DNA of 64,000 nt from Daedaleopsis sinensis (GCA_033807695.1 CM066306.1:3596001-3660000), one strand, 5' to 3'. Positions 46,360 to 59,535 are shown, counted from the stretch's first letter. Notes: generated by a model from the letters alone, not told the origin. A program made the numbers and translations.

Positions 46360-47136
46360 CTACGGCTTCGGCGCCCTCGATCGCATAGGTTGCCGAGATG
46401 CCTCAGCTGCTCCGTTGTGCGCTCCGGCGGCGAGCGAGTCGATGCAGATGGATCGTATGCCGCTGAAGGAGTTGAAATCCGTGAGAAGGACATCGCGGAC
46501 CCTGCCGACGCGCGTTCGGACTGCTTTGTCGTACTGGATGACCCGGTGATGATGCACGGGTGCTACGGCTCCGAAAAGCGATATGATGTGGTCTTTGTAC
46601 CCCCGGAGCTCGGTTTCGCGGTGAGGGAAGGCGTATTTGGTCGCAGTTGCGGCCATTCCCCACGCGACAACCCAGTCAGCGATAGATTCCACACCGGCGC
46701 GATGGGGGTAGTGGTCTGTGTGGACATGGTCGAGGTCGACCGCGCGTCCGCGCAGAACGTTCTCCCACTCGGCGGCAGGGAATGCTGGGGTTCCGACCGT
46801 ATTGAAGAGGTCGTCCAGCGCGAAGGGGATGTCTTTGACATATTCGCGGAGGAGCTTGAGAGTTTGGCGTAACTCGGGGCGAAGGGCGCGCTCGAGAGCC
46901 TCTCCCGCAGCGGTCCACGGGAAGATCTTCCGGTCTGGTAACAGTGACAGTTTGGCTCGCTTCCTTCTTGGCTCGTCGCTATCGGGGGAGCTGGAACGTC
47001 CTCGTCTCCTAGACTGGCCGGGCGGCTGTGTGTGTCTACCGTGCTCGTTGACGACTTTGAGAGGAGCAGCTCCGGGCGTGGGCTGCGGAGCCAGTTGGCG
47101 AGCTGCCAAATCTTGGTTGCTTCCAGTCTCGGACAT
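46360..47136 (-). CDS. Orphan of a mushroom-expanded protein family
   Basis: One exon of 258 codons. A disordered basic N-terminus with a probable nuclear signal (EPRRKRAKLS) precedes a helical domain: KIFPWTAAGEAL, then RQTLKLLREYVKDIPFALDD, AEWENVLRGRAVDLDHVHTD, SIADWVVAWGMAATATKYAF and HHRVIQYDKAVRTRVGR. I recall the combination of GRAVDLDHV and a later YDRAVR-type motif in very large families of Agaricomycete proteins that often lie among retroelements; this is memory, not a search. The usual zinc-knuckle-like C-terminal part seems absent; the protein ends soon after the second motif in a short unrelated-looking tail, so it may be a truncated copy. Tail-to-tail with chitin synthase. Confidence 0.6.
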   Translation of the reverse strand: MSETGSNQDLAARQLAPQPTPGAAPLKVVNEHGRHTQPPGQSRRRGRSSSPDSDEPRRKRAKLSLLPDRKIFPWTAAGEALERALRPELRQTLKLLREYVKDIPFALDDLFNTVGTPAFPAAEWENVLRGRAVDLDHVHTDHYPHRAGVESIADWVVAWGMAATATKYAFPHRETELRGYKDHIISLFGAVAPVHHHRVIQYDKAVRTRVGRVRDVLLTDFNSFSGIRSICIDSLAAGAHNGAAEASRQPMRSRAPKP

Positions 47137-47673
47137 GGGTATTTTGTGCTGATGAGAGAGATAGAAAGAGTCAGCGTGCCGCCCGTGTGGATGGCGTCCG
47201 CAGGACTCACCTGGAAAGCGAGAGGGAAAGATGAAGAAGTCACATTAACCCCTTACCTTCGCTCGCGCTAAATACTGGAAAATGCCGAACCGGCCGACGC
47301 CGAAGCGGTGCCGGTGGGCGGCGGATGTACGAAAGAGGCAGGCGGTTGCCAAAGAGGGGCGCCCACTGCCGCTACGCTCGGCCTCTGGCGAAAGTTCGAC
47401 TCACCAGTTTGAGTACTACCAGTTCGAGTGACAGCCCGACTCGTTATAGTTTGTACTAAACTCTCCGGCGCCGGCGTAAGAAGGGTTTGCGACGAATTTT
47501 GGGCGGCGGTGATGAGGCCAATACTACATAGGTTCGCCCGCGCCGGGGCAGTGAACTTGACGTTCATTGTGTAATAGCACATCTCGAGGGATTGCTCCCT
47601 CATGCTTCAACGTAGTTCCAATGGTAGACGAATGCATCAAGAAACGTATCGCAAAGTATACTACACAGCACGG
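47137..47673. other. Intergenic, no gene seen
   Basis: About 540 bp between two minus-strand genes. Small imperfect inverted repeats of gtttgagtac/gttcgagtgac type occur near 47395-47430. It would hold the orphan gene promoter and the 3' end of the telomere-protein candidate. Confidence 0.45.
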
Positions 47674-50600
47674 TCAACGTCGAGACGATTCACGACTCGG
47701 ACCGCCAGATCGCCTCTCTCGCTCCTCCCTACGCGCGCGCCCGGTCTCCAGTAAAATATTCATCAGGTCCTCCCAGCCAACTACGGGCGGTCCATCGGGA
47801 GTCTTCGTAGGCTGCAAAGCGGCTTTATAGTCTTCTACAAATCGGTTGATAGCATCTTGTTGTTGTGTTGATCCTCGCGCAGCACCTGAACCTGGACTAG
47901 AGCCGCTCTCTTTCGAACCGGACGACCGCCCCGATTCCGAAGTGCGCATCGGGGCCTTGCCCTTGCCCTTCGCATCGGACGCTGGAGGGTTCGCATGGAG
48001 CGGAACCGCTTGGTCTTCACGGGAAGTCCGAGTCTCGGAGCGAGAGGCCTTGGACGACGACGACTGCGAAGAAGCTTTGAAGGGGCGCAGGGCCACGGAT
48101 TCGGGGTGCCCGTTTGTCGTGTCTGGCTTCCGGGATGGTTTGGATGGTTTGGATGACGTGGAGGCTCGGTCCGTCTGCGGCTGCGCTTCCCGAGAGGATG
48201 GCGCACTGTGACTCGGAACCGCTAGTGGTTTGCGCTTCTTCGTCGGAGCCTCCTGTTCTTCTGGAGAGGCCACAGCGTCGATCGGTCGCTTGGCAGAAGT
48301 GGCTTCTCGGGGTGGCTTCGTCGCGACTGTAATAGGAGGCATCACGATCTGTCGCACTTCAGTTGGTTTCTGCAGGAATGTCGGCGTCGCCCACACCGTG
48401 GGGTCGTGTGCGAGCTTGCGCGGGCCTGACGCGCGGCGAGCGCCCACAACCTGTGGCTGTTTGGGTTTCGCGCTGGAAGAAGGGAGTTTGTCGGGCTCTC
48501 CGTGGAAGGAGTCGTCGCTCGTAAACACGTCCGCTGCGGCAGGTAAGCTTGGCCCTGTGCGCTCGCTGTCGACGTCCCGCTTGCGCCGCTTGAGTAGACG
48601 GCCTTGAGACTGACCGGCGGCGGGCGGGTTGAACAGACGAGGAGGCTTCATGGGGGAAACAGCGCGAGCAACGGGGATCTTTGGCTCGTCACAGGCTACG
48701 ACCGGGCGTTGAGAGATGTAATTGTTGACCAGCGTTGCAGTCCGCTCGTCGTCCGACTCCAGCCGCTCCCTACCCTTGCCTTTGGCAGCGGTGATATGAT
48801 CCTTCTCCCCCTTCCGTCCTGACGCGGACCTCCGCTTCGGCAGCACCCCTTTCTTGTCCTTCTTGTCGATAGGATCAGACAGGAGCTCGTCCACGTCCAT
48901 CTCGTCCGTGTTGCTGTCTTGGTCATCTTCCGGTGTCGCTTCAGTCCGGATGGCTGCCCACGTCGGCGCAACGACCTCCACTTCAAGCTGGGGTTCATCT
49001 TCGGGCTCTGCTTCAGCTAAGCCATCTTCTGGCCGGGTAGAGACGTCTGTAACGGGTTCGCCTGCTTGTGTATCGAATCCGGGGGGCACCGAGACTGGCC
49101 CTTGCTCGCCAGGAAGCGAAGCACCTATTGCGTGCTCCTGACTTTGCGAGTCACCTTTGTAGGAAAGCGACTGTCGCGACTTGGCAGATACCTGAGAGTC
49201 CTCTTGAGACTCTGCAGGCGCAACGCTGACTTTGCCGTTGCCATCCCCACCATGTGCACTCCGGTTGTCTTCAGCACGGCTTTGGAGCATGGGTGACTGC
49301 GCGTCCTGCTGGATACTCTGCGACTCAGCGTTCCCACTCTCATGTTGATCGTTGTGGCTTTGACTGTGATCTTGACTTTGGCTCTGGCTCTGGCTCTGGC
49401 TCGAATTCACGACAAGCACCCGTCCTTCTCCGCTCACGTCCGGGTCGGGTCGCAATGAGACGACCTGAGGGTGCGGCACCCTCCGGATCATCGCGCTGCT
49501 CCATGCGGGGGTCGAAGGCTCCTGTTTGTATAGCGGGGATTTAGACGAGAAAAGCATTCGCCTAGACGACGGAGGTGGCTGGAAGCTTGACGAGGGGAGG
49601 ACATCCATGGAAGGGTCTAGCGGCGCTTGGAGCTGTGAGGATGAAATCGGGCGAGGGGGTCGTTGGGCAAGTGGCGGTGGGGGAACTGACATGGACGGAG
49701 AACTGTCATCATGATGGTGTACTGGTTTTTTGGTTACCGGACTTTCTGAGCCGAGCTTGGTGGATGATGTCTTCTGAACCATAAGCTCGTGAGACGCATC
49801 TCCATCAGATCCTAAAGCAGACCCATCTTCTAGCTCCTCTTCCGCATCTTCTTCGGTTTCGGACGACTCAGTGCTATCGTCAGGGCGCGGACTGCCCCGT
49901 ACTGACGGTGACCAGTTGGACGGAGATCTTGGTGGAGACGACTGAGGCGTTCCGGCCGGCGAGCTTCCACATCTGCGTACCGGTGACGACGCCTTCGGAC
50001 GCAGAGGGGAGGGTGTTTGGGGAGCTACACTGTGATTATTCGTGCTCGGCTTGGTCTTGGTCTGAGGAGCACTTTCGCCTGATTGGAATACTGTGAGTGG
50101 ATGTGCCATGACTGCTGCTATGCTCCCTTACCGCAAAGCGTGAACAGATGGTCAAGAACGTCATCTGGGGGACCGAAGTACTTCACGACCTTGCTGTGGA
50201 ATCGCTATGCACTTCCATGAACAAAATTGTAATGCAAGAGGGTCCAGAATACACACTTTCCAGCTCGCTCGCCGAAGAGCCTCTTTGTCCACAACACGGC
50301 GTGGAGGTTTCACAGCAGGCGTAGCAGAAGGAGCGATAGCGTGGCGACCGCTAGATCTTCGAGCAACACGAACTTTCACGTCCATGGCATCGATGGTGGT
50401 TTGTATGGGAGCGTCGTTGGGGGCGGCTGTCCGAACCCCCTTGGCCAGCTCCGCTCGTTCAGCGAACATTGCATCCTTTCGTTGTTTTCGGAGCTTGAGA
50501 ACGTTACTATGGCGAAATCATGAGTTTCGGACACATAGTCAACTTAGAAAACAACGTACCCGGCACCACCATCTTTGCGTAACCCACCGATCCACTCTTT

Positions 50601-51337
50601 GACGTTGCGGTCACCAGAAACGTCCGTGGGCGTGTCCCACATGGCTTCTCCAAACGCTCCTTTCAGCAGTATCTCGTCAACCTCTAAGAACAGCGTCGAA
50701 TCCGGAGACATCCCTGGACCATCTCTACGGGGGACGCGTCCAAAAGAGACTCGAAAGCGCTTCAAGATGACGAAGGCGGACATGTGAGAGGTAATGGCTT
50801 TGCCGCTATGCAGTGGATTACTAGAGAGGACTTCAGTCACAGAGCATGACGATAACAGTGAGCGAGTATCGGCGGGGGCGGTCCGTTGTGCATGCGGTGT
50901 TACTACATGGAGTCAGCATTGCATTCTAGCTGACCGTCGTCTGTGGGTGGATACTAGGACCAGTGTAACCTTTATCATGCACCGTAACCTAGACCATTCC
51001 CTCCGTTCTCCCCAGCAGAAGATATAGCAGAGGACGTACTCCATATAACGCTGGACTGCCTCAGCTGTCAAGCAAGCCCGTATAATGTGTTTCTTGTCGG
51101 ATATGTCTGCCCAGATCTTGCACGGCGCGCTGCTCCCAGGAGGCGGGAAAGTGAGAAACTATCAAGGTTATTTAACCTCCTACTTTCGCTCATGACCAGA
51201 GTGCGTGAAGTCACCTTGACCAGTTGAGCTTTCCCTCCTTTCTCCCTCCAGGGTATTGCGGACAGATTACCGCCATGCTCTTCTGCCACAGAGATCAGAT
51301 AGTCGACTATCCATGGAGAAGGTATCGAGGCGGCCAT
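47674..51337 (-). CDS. Candidate shelterin subunit, TPP1/Est3-type OB-fold protein with long disordered tail
   Basis: Six minus exons (51215-51337, 51040-51158, 50560-50820, 50257-50506, 50132-50189, 47674-50090) sum to 3228 nt, or 1075 residues. The N-terminal 170 residues form a compact domain: WIVDYLISVAEEHGG, then REKGGKAQLVKFLTFPPPG, CKIWADISDKKHIIRACL and AFVILKRFRVSFGRVP. SPDSTLFLEVDEIL and VKEWIGGLRKDGGAGNVLKL complete it. I recall this layout, in particular the WxxGLRxDGGxGNVLK motif, from mushroom proteins assigned to the TPP1/Est3 shelterin domain, which recruits telomerase and binds POT1. The remaining 800 residues are Ser/Pro/Gln-rich, with QSQSQ runs. The second intron (219 nt) is unusually long; a shorter alternative acceptor adds about 25 residues. 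Function rests on family recall. Confidence 0.72.
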
Positions 51338-51964
51338 AGGTCATCCGAGTGGGTATATGCGCAAGCAATTGATGCAGATGCAGCAGCGACCCAAGTGAAA
51401 CCAGAGACCGAAAGCTGACGATAATGAGAGTTGGGTCTAAAGGGATTTCGGCAGGTTGACGCCGAGTCACAGAACGCGGTCGTGACAGACGCGTTACGCG
51501 ACGCGCCCATTGGCTCTCTCCAATCGCTTCGGGCAACTAACCACATCGCCGCACTCCCCCGCCCATATAAGATCCAATGTTTCCCACTTCCTGACACTAG
51601 TCCCCTCCACCTCCGCCGACTCCAACCGCTCGGCACCCCGGGTAAGCGCAGTTGGACAATGGTCCTGAGTCGATGGCTCCTCGTTCAACGTTCAACGTTC
51701 AGCAGTGAACGCCTTCTCATGGCGCACCATCAATGCAATGCAGGTACTGTAGCCTTTCACTCAATTCGACACGGCCTGTGAGGCCTGAAGCCTGAATACA
51801 CAAGTCAGTATCAACGTTCGCGCGTTGTGTCATGTATATGTAGTATCCGTCTGAAGCACGCTTGTACAGGACTCGGTGGATTCAATAGTACACAGGAAAT
51901 AGCTACATGGTCTGCTGTATGATCCTCCTTAAACACGTACATCTGGTCAGATATTATGAACCGA
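51338..51964. other. Intergenic upstream of the TPP1-like gene
   Basis: About 630 bp. Contains a TATA-like catataag at about 51564-51571 (plus orientation) and a GTTCAAC tandem word at 51682-51711. No supported gene. Confidence 0.5.
51682..51711. repeat. GTTCAAC tandem word
   Basis: Reads cgttcaacgttcaacgttc, followed by an inverted tgaacg. The same 17-nt core occurs in reverse complement at 58094-58110. Contains AACGTT palindromes. Function unknown. Confidence 0.6.
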
Positions 51965-53470
51965 TTATGAGTCATCCATACTGCTGTCGAAGAGATAGTT
52001 GGCGGCAAGCTCTTCGTTCTTGTCGCAGGCGAAGTAAGCTTCCACAACCGCCTCCCGAGGGAAACCCAGGGCCTCTAGCTATTTGATCGATACACGTCAT
52101 GAGCGACCGCGAGCAGCATAAGTTCGGGAACACGCACCCGTTCAATCGCAGCCCGTTCCTCCTCGGTGACCTGGATGACCTGAGCCCCAGGCGGGATAGC
52201 GCCGCCCTCCTCGTCGTCTCCCAAATCGCCCCCCAGGAGATGCGCGAGCATCTCAGGATGCTGTGCGATCATCTGTGCAAGCCCGGGGTTCTGCGCCGCA
52301 AGCTCCTGGATGACGGGCTGGGCAAGCGCAGGGTTCTGCATCATGATTTCGCGCAGGTTCTGGATCTGGGGGTGGTTCATCAACGCAGCCAGATTCTCGG
52401 GACCACCTGCAGCCGCGGCAGCACCCGCACCCGCAGCACCTGTCGCACCGAGCCCGCCCAGACCTCCAAGGCCACCGAGACCAGGAATTCCAGCTCCCGC
52501 GGCAGGTCCGCGTTGTTGTTGTTGCTGCTGCTGCGCGAGTTGGAACAAATTCTGCGCTTGAGCGGGTTGTGCGGGTTGAGCTGGCTGTGCGGGGGCGGCG
52601 GCGGCTGGAGCAGCAGCAGGCACGGCGGCAGCGGGGGCAGCAGGCGCGGCCACCTGATCCAGATGAGCAGGGATACCCTATATCGTGAAGATATTCGTCA
52701 GCTTGTCGTGAACGATTCGGGGAATACATACGCTGAACAAGTATTCCACGGCGCGATCAGGGTTGTTGAAGCTTGCTCTCAGGGCGCGCATTACTTGCTC
52801 ACGCTCGAAGCCCATTTCTATCATATTCTGGATAGTAGATTGTAGGACCTCTCCCGTCAAGAACGAACTTGTGTCGCCAAAGGCACGCTGCTCGGCAGGC
52901 TGAACGGGCGCAGCTTGCGCAGGAGTGAGGATAGGTGCGTTGGGTGGCTCGGGAGCGGCGGCCGCAGCTGTATGTGCAGCGGGAGTCTCAGCAGGGGCAG
53001 CAGCAGGAGCAGGAGCTGCCGGTGGCGCGGTGCTTGTGGGAGGAGTAGAGCTAGTCGAAGCGGCAGGCGTAGCAGGAGCTGCCTTGGGCTAAAAGAGTAT
53101 GGGTCAGTGGCGAAACAACAAACCGATCGTGCTTCGACTCACCTTGGACACCATGAGCACTAGGAAGTCCTTCTCCTTGATCTCACATGACTCTACCGTC
53201 TTTGAGTCGGGGAGAACCTTGCCTACGACAGAGTTGAGGCACGGCATCGCCAGATTGATTGGTATTCACGCACCAGAGTAGATTAATTTCTGGCTCTCGG
53301 CTGGGTGTCCCTGAGCCTCATGGATCTTCTTCTTTAGGTCACCGACGGTGTCCAAGCCCTCGGCGTCGATCTACAAAGATCCACAGGCATGAGTTGTATA
53401 GAAGGTAGCGATCAGTAGCCTTGAATACCTGGAAGACCTTCTGCTGCAGAGTCTTTACGGTGATTTTCAT
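51965..53470 (-). CDS. RAD23: RAD23, UBL-UBA proteasome shuttle and nucleotide-excision-repair factor
   Basis: Delivers ubiquitinated proteins to the proteasome and stabilises Rad4/XPC in DNA repair. Minus exons 53429-53470, 53274-53370, 53143-53222, 52732-53088, 52138-52677 and 51965-52078 give 409 residues. The ubiquitin-like domain fills about residues 1-73 ([19 protein letters not shown], then [16 protein letters not shown]). A Pro/Ala linker leads to UBA1 at about 153-192 ([19 protein letters not shown]). A Gln/Gly-rich spacer precedes the STI1-like Rad4-binding region ([20 protein letters not shown]). UBA2 is at the C-terminus ([20 protein letters not shown]). All four domains are in canonical order. 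Divergent from the LRR gene. Confidence 0.97.
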
Positions 53471-53890
53471 GGCTGCGAGATGAGGGATTGTGGGCAAGAG
53501 TTGCGGCCAAGCGCCCGAGGAGATTGAGGCGCACTGACGCGTCCCAGCACGTGAGACGTGCTTCGGGGGGGCCGCGGCGGTGCGCCGGATATGGTAATCG
53601 CGTCCTTGCTCCTCACCGTCATTGCGTCCTGCTCGTCGTCCTCTCCGGCGCCGAGTCTCTCTTCCTTGCCGCGCTCAACAGGGGGCTCAGGTCTGTATCC
53701 TTGCGTGTTGGTGACAGCATTCCGCCAATATAACTCATGCACGCTTGCAGCGTCGTGTGTGGGGTCGACTGCAGCGCGTCACTTCATGCACCCATAATAA
53801 GGCCACACGCACTCCGGACTTTCTACACGTTCCACGACTACCTTCGAGATCCTCTCTGCTCTGAACTCCTCTCACCCACTCCCAACCACG
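53471..53890. promoter_or_regulatory. Shared spacer, RAD23 / LRR gene
   Basis: 420 bp between divergent start codons. A cataataagg element at about 53795-53804 lies nearly 90 bp before the LRR start and may serve as TATA box; nothing comparable is seen for RAD23. Confidence 0.45.
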
Positions 53891-56086
53891 ATGGAACCCG
53901 AGCCAGGCGATGAATATGTGCGACGGATTGCAGAGTTTATCCGTACGCATGAAGCAGGTCTGGCAGCCGCAGTGCCCGTCAGACGAAGGAGGACAGCTCC
54001 AACATCAGAGGTATCCGCCTTCAACCCTCTCGGCTGGTTCTATTCAGACCCATCTGCTGTGGCGAATGCGAAGCCTGTTGTGCTCGCGTTCGACTTCCAT
54101 CATCTCTTCTACCTCCTCATCCGGATGGAAGCGTTGGGGTTTGACGTGGGGTCTCTCGACATCCAGGTCGACAATCCGTCACGTCCGATGAACTACATCG
54201 AGATTCCCACCCACGGCGACAAGTCCGACACCCTCTCCTTTGTATCCCTACGCTCCTCTCTCTCCGCCGTCTCCCGACTCTCGCTCGGTGCGGGGTGGTT
54301 CGGCCGACCCGCGCCGCCTAGCCTCGACAACGAACTGAAGTATATCTTCAGTAGCTTCACCAAGGTTCCTGCACTGGCCCTTCACGCCCCAGAGCCGAAG
54401 CTCATTGTTGAACTCATGAGCGACGCTTCGAACGAGAATGCGCTGCCGTTGGATGCGTTCAAGAACCTCCAAAGCCTACAATGCACCGACATAGATCCGC
54501 GTACACTCCTCGGATGGGATAGGTTGGCGGAGAGCTTGAGGAGCCTTACGGTGAAGCGGAGTGGTCTGGAAGATGTGTCCGACATCTTCATCGGTGCTGT
54601 CAAGGATGACCAGGCGCGGCGAGAGGGTCGGGTGAGCTCACTGAAGTCCCGGAAACTATCCCGCGGCGGAATTTCGCGGCAGTCTTCGTTCCATAGCACG
54701 AAGCTACCTGAATCCGTACCAGAAGACCCAGAGGATGGAGAGGAGGATCCCGATGCGGAATCAACAACGCATGATACCCCGAAGCCTCTCTCGTCCAACG
54801 AGTTGCCATCCCTCAAGTGGGCGTTCCTACGACATCTATCCCTTGCCGACAATGCCCTCACCTTCCTTCCGACCTCTTTCCTACCATACCTCACTTCATT
54901 AACACACCTCGATCTCTCCTCCAATCTCCTCATAGCCGTCCCACCTGGTTTGTCCGCGCTCTACAGCCTAATATACCTCAACCTCTCCGACAATATGATC
55001 GACTCCGTACTTGGGATTTACACCAACCTTGGCGGCATTACGACTCTAGTACTCTCACACAACCGTTTGGAGTCCATATGTGGTCTCGAACGGTTGTATG
55101 CGCTCGAACGGGTGGACTTGCGCCACAACGTCATCGAGGAGAGTGCAGAAGTCGGTCGTCTGGCTACTTTGCCAAACATCTCCGAAGTCTCCGTCGAAGG
55201 CAACCCACTCGTCGAGATCGAGGAGGGGTACCGGATACGATGCTTCGACTACTTCTGGAAGGAGAAGAAGAACATCCTACTGGATGGTTCACCACCGGGC
55301 TTCTACGAGAAACGGTATCTCACCACACCTCTTCCGGAGCAGATGACGTCCTCAAGACCACAATCTGTTGCCTACTCGCCTCCTGTCGTGGCCGTTGGAA
55401 GTCCGTCCAAGAACAACGGTGTTGCTCCGGCTCACGGCAGTTCCCTTCATTCGAGTCCAACATCCTCCCCAGCATCACATCCCGCCTCTCCTCATCTTGC
55501 TGCGGGTCATCCGCGTGGACGGAAGAAGAAGAACAAGCGGATCGTGGATTTGGATGGGGCTCAAGAGAGTAGTGAAGGCAGCTCGCGTCCGACGGCGTCG
55601 AGGACAGTGAGCCCCGTGAAGCGCAGTGCTGCCCCCGCACGGGCGTCCGCGTTTACTGCCCCCGCCCCCGCACCCACCCCAACACAAGCCCCTCCACCTC
55701 CCAGCTCGTTTTCTCCTCCTCCAGCCACTTCTGCTCAGGCGACCGCGGTCGTGAAGCCCAAGTCCCGGCACAGCCGCCACATGACCGAATTCGCCCCGTC
55801 TTCCCATACTCCCGACCCTTCCGACACGTTCTCCTCCTCGCCGCCAGGGCGGCCGGGCCTCGGCCACCGGAAGTCCTCGACGCTCACGCGCGCACAAGCC
55901 CGCCGGGCCCGTGTCTCTGCGTCCGTGTACGAGCCGAGCAAAGAGGAGGGAGACAGCCAGTTCAAGGAGGCGGACGCGTTCCGCGCGCGGATTGAGGCGT
56001 TGCGCGCGGACATGGGCGAGGGGTGGCTGAAGGTCTTCAACCAGTCGCAGCTGGGCTCGCCGCCCCAGCGTGCAGCCTCGCCATAG
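53891..56086 (+). CDS. Leucine-rich repeat protein, STK11IP-like layout
   Basis: Single exon of 731 residues. The N-terminal 250 residues form a mixed alpha/beta region that includes LAFDFHHLFYLLIRMEALGF and several hydrophobic strands. A block of leucine-rich repeats at about residues 310-430 follows: LRHLSLADNALTFLP, then LTHLDLSSNLLIAVP, LIYLNLSDNMIDSV, ITTLVLSHNRLESI and LERVDLRHNVIEES, closed by an LRR cap (EVSVEGNPLVEIEEGYRIRC). The tail is disordered, Pro/Ser/Ala-rich, and ends in a helical segment. The layout resembles fungal relatives of STK11-interacting protein and other SDS22-like LRR proteins that act as scaffolds for kinases or phosphatases. I cannot assign a precise role. Confidence 0.85.
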   Translation: MEPEPGDEYVRRIAEFIRTHEAGLAAAVPVRRRRTAPTSEVSAFNPLGWFYSDPSAVANAKPVVLAFDFHHLFYLLIRMEALGFDVGSLDIQVDNPSRPMNYIEIPTHGDKSDTLSFVSLRSSLSAVSRLSLGAGWFGRPAPPSLDNELKYIFSSFTKVPALALHAPEPKLIVELMSDASNENALPLDAFKNLQSLQCTDIDPRTLLGWDRLAESLRSLTVKRSGLEDVSDIFIGAVKDDQARREGRVSSLKSRKLSRGGISRQSSFHSTKLPESVPEDPEDGEEDPDAESTTHDTPKPLSSNELPSLKWAFLRHLSLADNALTFLPTSFLPYLTSLTHLDLSSNLLIAVPPGLSALYSLIYLNLSDNMIDSVLGIYTNLGGITTLVLSHNRLESICGLERLYALERVDLRHNVIEESAEVGRLATLPNISEVSVEGNPLVEIEEGYRIRCFDYFWKEKKNILLDGSPPGFYEKRYLTTPLPEQMTSSRPQSVAYSPPVVAVGSPSKNNGVAPAHGSSLHSSPTSSPASHPASPHLAAGHPRGRKKKNKRIVDLDGAQESSEGSSRPTASRTVSPVKRSAAPARASAFTAPAPAPTPTQAPPPPSSFSPPPATSAQATAVVKPKSRHSRHMTEFAPSSHTPDPSDTFSSSPPGRPGLGHRKSSTLTRAQARRARVSASVYEPSKEEGDSQFKEADAFRARIEALRADMGEGWLKVFNQSQLGSPPQRAASP

Positions 56087-56486
56087 TGCTTTGATTTATT
56101 ATTCTTGGATGTATACCTACCACCATATGTGCGCCCGGAGTGCCTGTACCATGCTAGACTTAGTGTTTACGCGACATATAATGGATGTGTTCTATTGGCG
56201 AACGCATGAACGCTAGTGTTGATGTCGAAGTGTCGCAAAGCTAAGCCTACTGCATCTCTACGAAATCCTTGAGCGCCGGGTGTCGGAGGTGACCGAGTTT
56301 GGCGACGGCGTGAGGAAGTTACGGAAGGGGTGGCCAGGGTCCTGCCGGGGTCCCTACGTGGTCCGATGCAAGCGAGTTTGCAGTTGTCCATTTCTCGTAC
56401 GCGCCTCGCGCACTGTTTGACTCCGTCCGTTCTTCCTCACACTCCCACCCCCCGTCGTTCATTACCTTCTGCAGCCACCGCCAGCC
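56087..56486. other. Intergenic, promoter of the ARF gene
   Basis: 400 bp holding the LRR gene 3' end and a pyrimidine-rich leader before the ARF start codon. No gene seen. Confidence 0.5.
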
Positions 56487-58176
<1,690 letters not shown>

Positions 58177-59535
58177 ATGTCTCTATCTATTGCCTTCAGG
58201 GCCCATGCTAGGCCCCTTGCTCGCGCGTTCACGACGGGCTCAGTCGATGGCTTCGTCGGCGCACTTGGAAACACACCCCTCGTAAGGCTCGTCTGCGCGC
58301 GGATGTCCATTGGTCTAACATGCTGCAGGTCCGGCTCGAGAAACTCTCCAGACTGACCGGCTGCAACATCGTCGCGAAGAGCGAGCTCCAGAACCCTGGC
58401 GGGAGCGTCAAGGACCGTGCGGCCCTTGGGGTGGTTCGAGACGCAGAGGAGCGGGGTCTGTGAGTGCTGTTCTGCCCAGCGATCCCCGCCAGTCCTTACA
58501 CCAAGGAACCAGCCTGAAACCAGGAGGGACGGTGGTCGAGGGCACGGCTGGGAACACGGGCATCGGGCTCGCCCACGTCTGTCGAGCACGAGGCTACCGC
58601 TGTGTCATCTTCATGCCAAACACCCAGGTGCGTGTGTGCCGCGCCCCCAGCACCCCTTCTCATGCGCTGCCTGTGCGCCCCCGCAGAGCCAGGAGAAGAT
58701 CGACCTCCTGCGCATGCTCGGCGCGGAGGTGTACCCGGTGCCCGCGGTCGCGTACGAGGACCCGCGGAACTACAACCATCAGGCGCGTGACTTCGCGAAG
58801 GACCTCCCGAACGCGATCTGGACGGACCAGTTCGACAACACGGCGAACGCGGAGGCGCACTACCGCTCGACGGGCCCGGAGATCTGGGAGCAGACCAAGG
58901 GCGCCGTAGACGCGTTCATCTGCGCGACGGGCACGGGGGGCACGCTCGCGGGCGTCGGGCGCGCGCTCAAGGAGAAGAGCGGCGGGAAGACGCAGGTGTG
59001 GCTCGCGGATCCCCCGGGCAGTGTGCTGCACAGCTATGTCACTAGCGGGGGCAAGCTGAAAGAGCGGAATGGGGGCTCTATCACGGAAGGTAAGTTGCGG
59101 CGGGGTGTGCTGTGCTAAGATGAGCGACTGAGGACGTGGGGTCGTAGGTATCGGTCAGGGCCGCATTACGAACAACCTGGGAACCTTCGTGAAGGACTTG
59201 GATGGCGCACTGCACATACCGGACCAGAAATCGATTGCAATGCTCTACGACCTCCTAGATACCGAGGGGTTGTATCTGGGAGCAAGCTCAGCTCTGAATG
59301 TGGTCGCAGCCGTAGAGCTAGCACAACAGCTCGGCCCCGGTGAGTGCTTGTTCTAGCTAGTTTGACCGTGACATTCTGACACTGGTGATGCATGCCAGGC
59401 AAAACAATTGCTACCATCCTCTGCGATGGTGCATATCGTTACCAGAGTCGGTTGTTCTCGAAGAAGTGGTTGCAGGCCAAGGGGTTGGACGACGCGATTC
59501 CAGAACACTTGAAGAAATATGCTGTACTAGATTGA
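58177..59535 (+). CDS. Cysteine synthase-like PLP enzyme, probably mitochondrial
   Basis: Fold-type II pyridoxal-phosphate enzyme of the O-acetylserine sulfhydrylase/cystathionine beta-synthase family. Exons 58177-58281, 58329-58459, 58513-58627, 58687-59089, 59148-59339 and 59399-59535 give 360 residues. The N-terminus ([19 protein letters not shown]) is Arg/Ala-rich and looks like a mitochondrial presequence. The PLP lysine is in NPGGSVKDR, the substrate loop in [10 protein letters not shown], and the phosphate-binding loop in [21 protein letters not shown] and [12 protein letters not shown] match the fungal Cys12/Cys2 branch rather than bacterial CysK. The start was chosen at the ATG just before the presequence. 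Reaction: probably O-acetylserine plus sulfide to cysteine, though these fungal homologues are incompletely characterised. Confidence 0.93.

Noticed and set aside
50821..51039. Alternative short intron in the TPP1-like gene (gttata donor, acceptor before taacaccg)
   Set aside because: Also keeps frame but needs a weak donor and adds about 25 residues that disturb the domain; the gtacgt donor model fits better.
54382..54933. 183-codon minus frame inside the LRR gene
   Set aside because: Antisense shadow of a clear LRR coding region with high GC at third positions.
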